Of a DNA stretch of 52,495 nt, positions 28,655 to 37,073 are shown in pieces; the stretch's first letter is position 1, and each line of letters opens with the position of its first letter. Source of the DNA: Nitrososphaerota archaeon (lineage in GTDB: Archaea; Thermoproteota; Nitrososphaeria; Nitrososphaerales; CADDZS01); contig JAJPHP010000005.1 in assembly GCA_021325255.1 (NCBI GenBank), positions 1-52,495 on the forward strand, in the 5' to 3' direction. A model generated the notes under the pieces. It made no database searches. It was not told the DNA's origin and saw nothing but the letters and a program-made list of their open reading frames with translations. Made by a program: the position numbers and the translations under genes.

Positions 28655-29562
28655 CTAGGCGCGCTTCTTTATTGCAAGAGTCCGTTGTCTCTCGAGCTTG
28701 GTTGAGCCCACCCTGAAAGGTATCGTCATCTCTCTGGCCAAGTCTGCGATTTGGTCCAGATATCTCTTCAGCAACTGCCGACACTGCTAGTAATTTAGCC
28801 AGTAAATCGAATACTGGGAGAACAAAATCTATGTCAGAAGCAATAGTCGAATCGACCAGGTCTCGATCCTGAACGGTCATCAGTATCCTGATGTCCTTGG
28901 TCATCTTCCTTGCATTCATGGCGACGAGCAGATTGTCCGCGTCATCGTCAAATGCACAGACCAGAGTAGACGCTCTTTCTACGCCTGCTTCTTTCAATGA
29001 TTCATAAGACCTTGTGATTTGTGCGTGAATCACTAGCCAGTCCGGTTGATCTGACAGTTAAGAAGTCCCGAGAAATTACAGCGTGTCCAACATTCAGGTG
29101 CTCCAGCCACTCCGTCACATACTTCCCGAGGTAGCTGTAACCTGCGACGATGACATGGCCCTCAAGCCTCCCAATCTTCTTTTTCACCAGCTGTTCGCGA
29201 AGAAGACCTTTTTTCATCGCAGTTGTGATCGTGCTCTGAACGATCGAAGCCGCGAGCCCGACGCTTACTATGAAAGTGATTATGAGTAGTATCTGCTCGG
29301 ACGCGGTCATCCCAACTATATTCGGTGCGTAAATCCCGATGGTCGTTATCGTGGAAACAGATCCGAGAAACGCAGTGAGGTGGTCGAGATGCTGGTAATG
29401 GATGAACACGATCGTGCCGAAGCCTAACATGAACATGAGAAGAATTATTTGAATCCAAATGTGCCTGATTATAGAGAGTGGGCCGTAAAATAAGACATCC
29501 GCAAAATCCTTGAGCTTTGAGCTGAAACTCGATTTTGTGCGGACTCTAGCGAGGCTTCTCAA
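28655..29562 (-). pseudogene. potassium channel with KTN (TrkA-N) domain, frameshifted
   Basis: The N-terminal frame (start 29562) has two transmembrane helices around a pore-like segment STITTIGIYAPNI and then a Rossmann start GHVIVAGYSYLGKYVTEWL. The frame is lost near 29040. The second frame continues the NAD-binding domain (VERASTLVCAFDDDADNLLV, VQDRDLV) to SAVAEEISG. A second frame change near 28735 leads to EMTIPFRVGSTKL, ending at TAG 28655, which resembles the start of a TrkA-C domain. The filter TIGIY differs from the canonical TVGYG. Two lesions suggest decay or poor consensus. Confidence 0.65.
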
Positions 29563-29611
29563 TTGATTCGTTCTTCATGCCAAGGGGATCGTCAGTTGGT
29601 TGGTTGACTGC

Positions 29612-30319
29612 CTAAATCATTCCCATGGACTGAAGCTTTTGCTGGAACTCAATGAGAGAATCGTGATCGGTCAGCACGTAGAGAGTGTCGCCTAACTTTA
29701 TCACGAAATCATCGCGGGGGCTGGTGAAAAGGTCTTTCCCTCTCGTAATCATCACAACAGGCGCGATCTGATTGAGTTCTGCCTAATTGACTGAATTCTT
29801 TGTCTCCTTGTCCAGAGTAAATTCTGATATCTGCTTTGACTTCAGATCTCCCTTGACGAACACGACTGAGACTGCCTTGGACACAGTTGACATCGCTAGG
29901 ATCTATCCAGTGAGCTCGTATGGAGCTAAGACAACATCCGCGCCGCTTGCGTTCGCGGCCTCGATTAGGTCACGGTCGTTGACTATCGTAATAGCCCTTA
30001 CTCTTGGATTGATCTTCTTCGCGTTCAGTATGGTGAGCATATTGTCTCAGTCATCGTCGAACGTGCATATGATTGAGGACGCCCTTGAAGCTCCGGCGCT
30101 CTTTAGTGCCTGATACGATCTTGCAACTGGTGCGCCGATGGCCGGAATTCCCAGTCTATGAAGAGATGGCAGCTCCGTTTCGTCCCGGACCAGCACGACG
30201 TACTCCAGCTTCATCTCCTTCAACTTCTCAACAACGTAGATTCCGACGAACTTGTACCCCATCACTATGATGTGGTTCTGCATGTTGGATACTATGTTCG
30301 CGATTAGTTCTTCTGACAC
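29612..30319 (-). pseudogene. KTN/TrkA-type potassium channel regulator, three in-frame stops
   Basis: A paralogue of the KTN domain in the neighbouring channel: HIIVMGYKFVGIYVVEKL, SRASSIICTFDDD, IVNDRDLIEAANASGADVV and a C-terminal TrkA-C-like domain ending in GDTLYVLTDHD. One frame runs from GTG 30319 to 29612 but contains TGA at 30047-30049, TAG at 29903-29905 and TAG at 29783-29785. No frameshift is needed, so the stops look like true substitutions. It would have gated the adjacent channel. It lies 50 bases upstream of the channel gene. Confidence 0.7.
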
Positions 30320-30553
30320 GTTTTTACTCCTCTTTCTAGTTGGCTATTTTTGACTTGCTGCTTGTTCTACCATGTCTCGTGGCCAGTTGCGCTACATTTT
30401 CTGTTCGAGCAAGCTGAAAGATCAGACGCTTTCGATTCTCTTTAGGCTACTTTTGATTCGATGCTGAAGAGAATAGATTCTGATGGAAATATGATATTTT
30501 GTCTTGATCTCACTCTTTGAGAAATAGATTCGAACACGACCTTTGCATCGGTC
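30320..30553. other. short intergenic region
   Basis: No gene is seen. It is AT-rich near 30475-30530. It may contain the promoter of the KTN gene, but no box is clear. Confidence 0.2.
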
Positions 30554-31009
30554 TCAAGATTGAGGTGGATTTAATTTTCTTGCGCTCTTATCGTTGTTAC
30601 TATCGATTGGTTCAATCCTCAAAATTATGCTCCTCATTCCAGTTACAACCGCAAAAGCACCCTCAGCAAAGGTATTGTCCAATTCCGCAGACCGGAGCTC
30701 TGCACTAGCGGTTCCGTCGACATTCAAGCCCTTGACCACGCCTCTCTCGCCTTTGGACGCACTCTTTATGACGCGGCATTTCATGCCGATGAGCGATTTT
30801 TCCTCCGGGCGACTAAGCCGCAACACTTCAATCGATTTTACGCCAAAAATTATTCCAAACGCAACTGCGAACTTTAGTACTAGACATCCGAGAGCAAAGA
30901 AGGATAGAAGAATCGCCGCGAGCGCTAAGAGAAGAAGGATCGCAATAGAACCGGGCCCAAACCTTGCGAGGCTGAGGAAGGGTACTTTTTGATTGTCGTT
31001 CCCTACTGG
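30554..31009 (-). CDS. NfeD-like membrane protein, start unclear
   Basis: The frame is open from after a TGA at 31010 to 30554. It begins with two hydrophobic helices (GSIAILLLLALAAILLSFFA and LVLKFAVAFGIIFGV) and ends with a beta-barrel OB-type domain (LIGMKCRVIKSASKGERGVV, GMRSIILRIEPI), the layout of short NfeD proteins that sit with stomatins. No ATG, GTG or TTG precedes the helices in this frame, so the start is either a rare codon or lost by a shift near 31000. No stomatin gene is next to it. Confidence 0.5.
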   Translation of the reverse strand, partial: PVGNDNQKVPFLSLARFGPGSIAILLLLALAAILLSFFALGCLVLKFAVAFGIIFGVKSIEVLRLSRPEEKSLIGMKCRVIKSASKGERGVVKGLNVDGTASAELRSAELDNTFAEGAFAVVTGMRSIILRIEPIDSNNDKSARKLNPPQS

Positions 31010-31109
31010 TCAACCTGATCCGTACTCTTACAGCCCTAAAACTCAAGCTGATGGCATGCAGGCGCCCGGCCGTTGGGAGCCACTTTACTGTCCTGGGTTT
31101 CGATGCGTT

Positions 31110-31289
31110 CTAGCCTTTAATTGCAGAATTGACCTTTGCAGCTACATCACTTGGTATCGTATCCATGTGATGTGCCTGCTTTGCATGAGCTGACACTATC
31201 TGCATCATTTCCTCTTTAGAGGAGGCACCCTTGACCTCAAAGTCGCACTTCATCCCTATGTCCTTGCATCTAAATCTGAACCCAGACAA
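31110..31289 (-). CDS. DUF1059-like small protein, 59 aa
   Basis: A short gene starting at TTG 31289. It reads FRFRCKDIGMKCDFEV, then SSKEEMMQIVSAHAKQAH and IPSDVAAKVNSAIKG. This is the pattern of the small DUF1059 family: CKDIGMxCxFE, a helix with HAKxxH, and a final helix. Two Cys and two His could bind a metal. The family is widespread in archaea and bacteria and its function is unknown. An in-frame TGA lies 6 bases before the TTG, which fixes the start. Confidence 0.75.
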   Translation of the reverse strand: MSGFRFRCKDIGMKCDFEVKGASSKEEMMQIVSAHAKQAHHMDTIPSDVAAKVNSAIKG

Positions 31290-31381
31290 TTCGTATCACA
31301 CCATACTGCCGGCTTCTGTGATTTAAATATCTTGGGCTCCGTGTGCTACTGCGCGCAAGCATTCCAGGCCCTTGTCCTCTT

Positions 31382-31768
31382 TCAAATGTTCCTTGACATA
31401 TTCTTATTGAGTTTCCAAGAAAGCTCCGATGCAAGCTGGGTTCGAGTCTTGCTTGCAGTGTCGATTCCCTCTTTCTGGCAGGCTAGCACGAGAGGATCGA
31501 CCTGCTGAATAGTTTGACCGGAAGAAGTCGATGTGGGAGGAAATTGGGTGTCACGAGCAATGACGCTAGGTGGACTCTTCGGAACGTTCAATGCCACTGT
31601 CGCACCAGGACCGCTCGCTACTTCGCTTGTTATCCCCTTCCAGCCGTTCTCAAACTCCCATCTTGCTTGTCCCATCGATCTGGCAAATTGAGGAATCTTG
31701 CTAGAGCCGAACAGGAATATAATCACGGATAAGATGAGGACCCAAACAAAAGGATCGTCCAAAGCCAT
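31382..31768 (-). CDS. TatA/B-like twin-arginine translocase subunit
   Basis: A 128-residue protein with the TatA layout: a short N-terminal helix (FVWVLILSVIIFLFGSSKIP), the hinge with Gly and Pro, then the amphipathic helix FARSMGQARWEFENGWKG. A Pro/Ser/Thr-rich linker and a C-terminal helical segment (LVLACQKEGIDTASKTRTQL) follow. TatA oligomers form the path for folded proteins exported with RR signals. No TatC is in the window. Confidence 0.7.
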   Translation of the reverse strand: MALDDPFVWVLILSVIIFLFGSSKIPQFARSMGQARWEFENGWKGITSEVASGPGATVALNVPKSPPSVIARDTQFPPTSTSSGQTIQQVDPLVLACQKEGIDTASKTRTQLASELSWKLNKNMSRNI

Positions 31769-31777
31769 CTCTAATTT

Positions 31778-32183
31778 TTACCTCAATACTTTAGATCTAT
31801 CAGAGCAGTTTGAATCTTGCCGGAGGACCTTTATCGCTACTAAAGAACTAGGCGAGAAAAACTTTCTGACTAACCTCTCAACACTCCTGTAAATTCTAAA
31901 TTCCTGATGGTTTATCATACTATACCGTAAAACGCCCTGTGCAATCTGGACGGGCAAAATGCTTTGAACGGTGTCAACGAGTGAAATCTCAGGTATGTTG
32001 GATGTAGCATCGATAGCCGATTCGGACAGTGGGGATTCAAACCACCGAATTGCATTACCCGCTACCAACAGTAACCACCAGCAAAATCATGATAATTAAT
32101 CCAGAGAGCATTGCAAGATAGAAAGCTCGCTCCTTGACGTAACTTAGCGCAGAGTGAACCACGCGCAGGCCCATCAAATACAT
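31778..32183 (-). pseudogene. single-helix membrane protein, probable frameshift
   Basis: ATG 32183 opens a 42-residue frame with a strong helix (FYLAMLSGLIIMILLVV) and stops at 32055-32057. A second frame overlaps from TTG 32068 to 31778 and reads naturally (WFESPLSESAIDATSNIPEI, RSVERLVRKFF). A one-base change near 32065 would join them into one protein of about 134 residues with an N-terminal anchor. No family was recognised. The conserved 43-bp-type element at 32227 lies 44 bases upstream of the ATG. Confidence 0.4.
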
Positions 32184-32226
32184 ACAGGATTCCCCGCCAA
32201 CGAAGATAGTTCAAGATTGGCTGGCG

Positions 32227-32267
32227 ATAAATCTTTTTTGGAAAAACTCACATTCCTGTGATTCCGT
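32227..32267 (+). promoter_or_regulatory. conserved non-coding element, copy A
   Basis: ataaatcttttttgg, then aaaaactcacattcc, then attccg. It is two bases shorter in the T-run than the other copies. It lies between a minus-strand gene start (32183) and a short ATG frame (32276) on the plus strand. See the finding on the repeated element. Confidence 0.5.
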
Positions 32268-32610
32268 AAATATACATGATTCTCACAGTATACCAGAAAT
32301 CTCTTTAACTTCATCGGCAATTTTCCAACACAACTTGAAGGCTAATTCAGGAACCTTTAGGCAAAGCTGCACGACAGTCAAGAGAAGTCAGGAGGGAAAA
32401 CAAAGAATCAATAATTCAATTCAGACGACCTCGGAATATCGATCGGAAGTCGAAACACGCTGATTCTAGTGAGTTGTCATATCTCTACTTTCCTCTGTCG
32501 GAAAATTGTTTCATTGTACAAAAAAGTCGAATTAACGAGTACATCGCCCTAATTATTGTTGGAAACAATATGAGGTTTTTCTAGTTCCCGCCGCCAGAAC
32601 CCTTGAGCTT
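32268..32610. other. gene-free stretch downstream of sdhB
   Basis: No gene is seen. A run tgtacaaaaaagtcg near 32515-32529 gives a T-run on the minus strand about 90 bases past the sdhB stop and may help terminate the sdhAB transcript. Confidence 0.3.
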
Positions 32611-33345
32611 CTAGTAAACCCAAACTATCGGGTCGTAGTGGGTGTCCACGACTCTTTCTTTCTCAGGGATGATACCATCATCTGTTATGATGATGTGCTC
32701 AGGGCAAACTTCCTGACAGCATTTTGTGACGTTACAGAATCCGATTCCTCCATTCTCGCTAAGATAGTCAGAGCGATTCAAGCTGTCGAACGGGTGCATA
32801 TCAAACGAGGCCCCCTTTACGATGAAACGTGGTCTGATATAATCCGCCTTGTGCTCTCTAACCACGTGACATACGTCCTGACACAGGAAGCACTCGATGC
32901 ACTTTCTGAATTCGCGAGACCTGTCAACGTCTATCTGGTGCATATTCCAGACGTGATCTGCTGCTTTTCTTGGAGTGAAGGAAGAGATTGTCTTCGCCAC
33001 CTCGTAGTTCTCTGAGACGTCTGTTACCAAGTCCCGTAGCCGCGGGAATGCTTTCATCGGCTCGACAGTGATATCACCCTCTTACTCGGCGACAGGAGTC
33101 TTGCACATGAGTCTGGGCCATCCATTAATTTCAGCGAAGCGACTACCGCAACGTCCTGCTTTGCAGTTCCACCTGGCGGCGAGAGAGGAATCGAAATGGC
33201 TCTGGATGTAATGGATTGCATTCAAGACGACCATCCCTTCTTGGTAGGGCACTACGAATGTTTCGTATCTGTCCTTGGAGGAGTCTGTTGCGTGACCCCG
33301 AGATACTCTCAAAATCACTTCATTTCCCTCTTTCCTTCCTTTCAT
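32611..33345 (-). pseudogene. sdhB: succinate dehydrogenase/fumarate reductase iron-sulfur subunit, internal stop
   Basis: The start ATG 33345 lies 6 bases after sdhA. The N-terminal ferredoxin domain has CKAGRCGS and a later Cys in PRLMCKTP, but the third [2Fe-2S] Cys is replaced (CGSRFAEI instead of CGSCxAEI). A TAA at 33082-33084 follows TPVAE. The frame then continues without shift through EGDITVEPMKAF to the C-terminal domain with CIECFLCQDVC and CNVTKCCQEVC, which keep the [4Fe-4S] and [3Fe-4S] ligands. Both the stop and the lost ligand argue for real inactivation. The last gene of the sdhAB pair. Confidence 0.75.
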
Positions 33346-33351
33346 TGAAGA

Positions 33352-35142
33352 TTACTTCTCCTCCTTCTTCCAGAGAAAGGTTTCTCCCCTGCTAATCAGC
33401 TTCTCATACTCTGGCGGCATTATGGGCACTGGAATGGTTTCCTGTACCATTAGTCCGTCCTTTTGCTTGATCACAATGTTGACGAGAAAATTCTTGTCAT
33501 CCTTATTGGGATAATCAGACCGAGTATGCGCGCCTCTGCTCTCCTTCCTCGCTAAAGCGGAACGTATGATTACTTCACAGTCGAGCACCATGTTCCATAC
33601 TCCGGTCGAATCAGCCCATGATTGATTATATGCTCTTGGTCCCTTTGCCTGCACGTTCTTCGAATCAAGCTTGATCTTCAAAATCTCATCAAGCCCCTTC
33701 TTTAGATCTTCTTCCTTCCTCACGATTCCCACGTACTTCCACATAACCCCGGCGATTCTTTCCTTGAGCTCGAAAGGGTTTGCTCCGCTCGTCACCCTGA
33801 AAGGGGCCAGAATCCTAGCGATTTCTCCACGCACGTCTTCGTCAGATACATGGCCTACTTCGGCGTGCTTTACGTACTCGCTCGCCGCAAGCCCTGCTCT
33901 TCTTCCAAAGACGAGTATGTCTGAAAGCGAGTTTCCACCCAACCTGTTGGCACCGTGCAAGCCGCACGCGACTTCTCCAGCTGCATACAATCCAGTCACG
34001 AAGGTCTGGCAGGTCTCTGGATCGACCCTTACACCGCCCATCTGATAGTGAGTTGTGGGCGCAACTTCCATCCTTTCTTTCGTAATGTCTACACCAGCAA
34101 ACTCTAAAAATTGGTAATACATGCTCGGAAGCTTCTTCTTGATGTAGGTCGCTCCCCTCTGCCTGATGTCGAGATAAACCGCCCCATTTGGCGTTCCCCT
34201 GCCCGCCATAATTTCGCAATATATCGCGCGAGCCACGATGTCTCTCGCGGAAAGATCCTTCCTCTTTGGATCATATCTTTCCATAAAACGCTCACCTTTG
34301 ATGTTCGTAAGGACTCCGCCTTCGCCGCGGACTGCTTCGGTAACGAGCAATCCTCTCACTCCAGCTGGATAGATCATTCCTGTCGGGTGAAACTGTATCA
34401 TTTCCATGTCCATGAGTTCTGCTCCAGCGCGATAAGCAAGAGACAATCCATCTCCGGTACTTTCCCACGAGTTAGAAGTCACAGAATACACTCTCCCGCA
34501 TCCGCCGGTTGCAAGGATCACAGCTTTGCACCTCACGAGCACAATCTCTCCAGGCCTGATTTTGATGCCCAGAGCTCCACAAACCGCCCCAGTTTTCTGG
34601 TCTTTGAAAATCTTTGTAATTACTGTCTCGTCCAGATAGGGGATGTTTCGCTTTATGACTTGGTCTTCGAGCGTCCTGATCAGCTCAAGCCCCGTTCGGT
34701 CACCGACGTAGCATAGACGCCTGTACGTATGCGCCCCGAATGGCCTCTGCATAATCTTGCCCTCAGGCGTCCTGTCGAACAGCGCACCGTAGTGCTCTAA
34801 CTCGATTACCCTGTCCGGAGCTTCTTTTGCAAAGACCTCCGCCATCTTCCAGTTGTTGATGAACTGACCCTCAACCACTGTATCTGAAAAGTGAACCTTC
34901 CAGTTGTCTTCTGGGTCGACGTTCCCAAGAGACGCGGCAATGCCGCCCTCAGCCATAACAGTGTGCGCCTTCCCAAGAAGTGATTTACACACAAGCATTA
35001 CCTTGGCTCCTCGGTCAAAAGCTTCGATGGCGGCACGCATTCCAGCTCCGCCAGCGCCAACAATCAAAATGTCTGAGGAGATAGTGCTGTAAGAATCATC
35101 CAGATTGTCCAGAGATTTCTGTATTGTTTCTGACTTCCACAT
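33352..35142 (-). CDS. sdhA: succinate dehydrogenase/fumarate reductase flavoprotein subunit
   Basis: A flavoprotein of about 596 residues that interconverts succinate and fumarate. The FAD site ILIVGAGGAGMRAAIEA is at about 25-41. The His/Ser-type flavin motif region GKAHTVMAEGGIAAS, the substrate loop QFHPTGMIYPAG (about 238) and ARDIVARAI with the catalytic Arg are present. GANRLGGNSL sits near the C-terminal third. ATG 35142 is chosen because the longer frame from 35205 adds a hydrophobic leader unlike relatives. It is followed at once by sdhB; no membrane-anchor genes are near. Confidence 0.88.
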   Translation of the reverse strand: MWKSETIQKSLDNLDDSYSTISSDILIVGAGGAGMRAAIEAFDRGAKVMLVCKSLLGKAHTVMAEGGIAASLGNVDPEDNWKVHFSDTVVEGQFINNWKMAEVFAKEAPDRVIELEHYGALFDRTPEGKIMQRPFGAHTYRRLCYVGDRTGLELIRTLEDQVIKRNIPYLDETVITKIFKDQKTGAVCGALGIKIRPGEIVLVRCKAVILATGGCGRVYSVTSNSWESTGDGLSLAYRAGAELMDMEMIQFHPTGMIYPAGVRGLLVTEAVRGEGGVLTNIKGERFMERYDPKRKDLSARDIVARAIYCEIMAGRGTPNGAVYLDIRQRGATYIKKKLPSMYYQFLEFAGVDITKERMEVAPTTHYQMGGVRVDPETCQTFVTGLYAAGEVACGLHGANRLGGNSLSDILVFGRRAGLAASEYVKHAEVGHVSDEDVRGEIARILAPFRVTSGANPFELKERIAGVMWKYVGIVRKEEDLKKGLDEILKIKLDSKNVQAKGPRAYNQSWADSTGVWNMVLDCEVIIRSALARKESRGAHTRSDYPNKDDKNFLVNIVIKQKDGLMVQETIPVPIMPPEYEKLISRGETFLWKKEEK

Positions 35143-35354
35143 AAAAAACCAATACAACGTAAGAGAATTGAGGAAAGTTAATCCAATATTCATTCGTATG
35201 TCCATGAGATGCCTTTAATCGTGTCGCCTAAACAAAATTTGTTGTCGGTGGCTGCGACCGCGATAAGAGTAAAGTCAATAACATGCCTCACTTTTTCTTG
35301 ATGAGTTCAATGACTGGACATGTTCGCGTGTATTTGTTCAAGAATACAATTTTT
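35143..35354. other. intergenic region upstream of sdhA
   Basis: It should hold the sdhA promoter. The AT-rich ttccacataaaaaaccaatac around 35135-35155 is close to the start. No clear TATA box can be placed. Confidence 0.25.
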
Positions 35355-36080
35355 TCATTCTTTCACCATCGCGCTGTCCCTCAAACTCTCTTGGTGCATT
35401 TGTATTACTCGTTCCATGATTTTAGATTTCATTTTGTCCAGTGGTGAAGATATGTATGAATCGCGAGTGATGGATTCCGTTATCTTGAGTTCATGCATCA
35501 GACATTGATATTCTTCTACGCTGTGATGCGAGGTACCGGCAAGAAATTCAAATGTTCTTTTCCAAACTCCGCATTGCGTTGACCTAACTCCGTCCTGCTT
35601 CTTGTAATATTGTTCTGCGGTAGCAAAACACCGAGTCATTTGTTCATAGGTAACAGACTCCGCGTGGCTCTCGAATTTCATTTGCGCTTTGCGCCAGCCA
35701 TCACATTCACCAATCGCAGCTTTAGCCCATTCTGCAAAACTTGGATCGAGGTCTCTACCCAAGTTCCTGATTGTTTGGAAATGAGTGCGTGCCACGAAGT
35801 ATTGACCCTCTTGAAGGCATAAGAGACCATTCCACTTTTCTCGCACCATCAAGACATTTTGAGACAGTTTTTGATTCCCAGTATCCTTGAACATGCAGAA
35901 CGAAGAGTCTAGCAAGTCAATCGCTTTCCTTATCCGTTCCGTATTCCCAAATTTCCTCGATCTTGTCCATTCATCAGATCTTTCTACGGTTACTAGCAGA
36001 TTCTTTGCTTCGATAAGCTCGGCCCACGCCCTTTCCTTAATCTGTTTGAACTTCTCTTCCTGCTCGGAATTTGTAAGCAA
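35355..36080 (-). CDS. alpha-helical hypothetical protein, 241 aa
   Basis: An all-helical, charged, soluble protein. Segments such as WNGLLCLQEGQYFVARTHFQ look like TPR-type helix pairs, and Trp/Glu-rich helices occur throughout. It starts at TTG 36080. There is no catalytic motif. It may be a scaffold or regulatory protein. It is monocistronic between sdhA and the disordered protein at 36248. Confidence 0.5.
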   Translation of the reverse strand: MLTNSEQEEKFKQIKERAWAELIEAKNLLVTVERSDEWTRSRKFGNTERIRKAIDLLDSSFCMFKDTGNQKLSQNVLMVREKWNGLLCLQEGQYFVARTHFQTIRNLGRDLDPSFAEWAKAAIGECDGWRKAQMKFESHAESVTYEQMTRCFATAEQYYKKQDGVRSTQCGVWKRTFEFLAGTSHHSVEEYQCLMHELKITESITRDSYISSPLDKMKSKIMERVIQMHQESLRDSAMVKE

Positions 36081-36247
36081 TTTTCACATCTTCAATATTC
36101 GATTCATTCAAACTTGTGTTCAGCCATAGTTAGCTGATTCGCATCTAACAAAAAGAAGATCTATTTTATTTGGAGGAAAAGGTGAGTGAGATGGAAAGAA
36201 TTACAACAGCTTTTATCGCTTCTTTTCGTCATTTCCCAACTCGTATT

Positions 36248-36553
36248 TCAAACTGAACTCTTGCTTTCCTGTGGTTTTTGGTCTTTTTGCTGTTCCACTT
36301 GTTGGATTGACGAGGTAGACGTGCCTGTCGCGACTTCACTTGAAGGATTGCTGTTTCTGGGTTGTTGCTTCTGAGAAGTTGAGACTGCTGAAGGTTGAGG
36401 GGTTGGCTCCGGTCGAGGTCTGAGAAGTTGTTTTCTCCTCAGTCTCCTTGACTTCGGGTCAGGTCCTCCTCTATTGCTAGAGGGCTCACTGCTTGTGGCA
36501 GCCGTGCTCGAGACAACTTGATTTTTTGCTTCTTTCTGATTTTCTTGTGACAA
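36248..36553 (-). CDS. disordered Gln/Ser/Pro-rich protein, 101 aa
   Basis: The frame from TTG 36553 encodes a low-complexity protein rich in Ser, Gln, Pro and Glu with a basic patch (PKSRRLRRKQLLRPRP). No folded domain is apparent. The frame extends upstream without a better start. The conserved element copy B lies 44-86 bases upstream. It could be an intrinsically disordered nucleic-acid-binding protein, but it could also be a non-functional frame. Confidence 0.35.
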   Translation of the reverse strand: MSQENQKEAKNQVVSSTAATSSEPSSNRGGPDPKSRRLRRKQLLRPRPEPTPQPSAVSTSQKQQPRNSNPSSEVATGTSTSSIQQVEQQKDQKPQESKSSV

Positions 36554-36596
36554 TAGGGGTTTAACCGCCCTTGTCGTATTGCTGTTTGGAGGAGAA

Positions 36597-36639
36597 TTAA
36601 ATCTTTGTTTTGAAAAAACTCAAATTCTCGTAATTCCAG
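36597..36639 (+). promoter_or_regulatory. conserved 43-bp non-coding element, copy B
   Basis: ttaaatctttgttttg, then aaaaaactcaaattctcg, then taattccag. It differs from copy D at only about two positions. It lies between the minus-strand gene at 36553 and the small zinc-ribbon frame at 36803. Confidence 0.6.
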
Positions 36640-36802
36640 AAAACTCAGCCTGGTCATCCCTTAATTTCGCCATTCAAAGAGCAGTCGATGTGAGCCCATT
36701 AGAAACACATCAGTCAGCAATTTTTGGTGCGGGCAGAAAGACGTTCTACGTTTTTCACACGGTATTTTCAGACTTGAGAACTGACTCACGGATTAATTAA
36801 CA

Positions 36803-37009
36803 ATGAAATGCGATTCTTAGTCCAGGCCAGTTATAGCTACATGCCAATTGTGCGGTCGCAAATACCCTTTTGATTTTCCGAAAGTGCCAAAGACGAGAAG
36901 TGAATGGGAACTCCTTCAATCTCCTAAGGTCACCTTTATTACCACTTGTCCCCATTGCAATTTGCGATTCAGAGCTGACATTAACGACTTTCTAACATGG
37001 CGGGATTGA
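36803..37009 (+). pseudogene. small zinc-ribbon protein with in-frame TAG
   Basis: ATG 36803 opens MKCDS, then a TAG at 36818-36820, then an unbroken frame that reads VIATCQLCGRKYPFDFP, SEWELLQSPKVTF, ITTCPHCNLRFRADI and ends at TGA 37009. The two Cys-x2-Cys pairs make a clear zinc ribbon of about 60 residues. There is no other start codon between the TAG and the first pair. Either the TAG is a recent lesion or translation starts at a rare codon after it. A TATA-like gattaattaa is at 36791-36800. Confidence 0.5.
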
Positions 37010-37073
37010 ATTTATGTTGCTCTGTGAACGATTTTACATCTGTTCTTGGAAATGTGAAGTGGTTAGGAAAAGA

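Noticed and set aside
32015..32060. tRNA-like T-loop (the minus strand reads ggtttgaatcccc)
   Set aside because: No matching acceptor, D or anticodon arms could be laid out around it on either strand, and it lies inside a protein-like frame.
36579..36800. A 73-residue protein on the plus strand
   Set aside because: Its first third is simply a translation of the conserved 43-bp element and the rest has no family features.
10113..36820. Reassigned stop codons (TAG or TAA read as sense)
   Set aside because: Intact genes in the window end normally with TAG and TAA, the disrupted genes also carry frameshifts, and TGA occurs among the in-frame stops.
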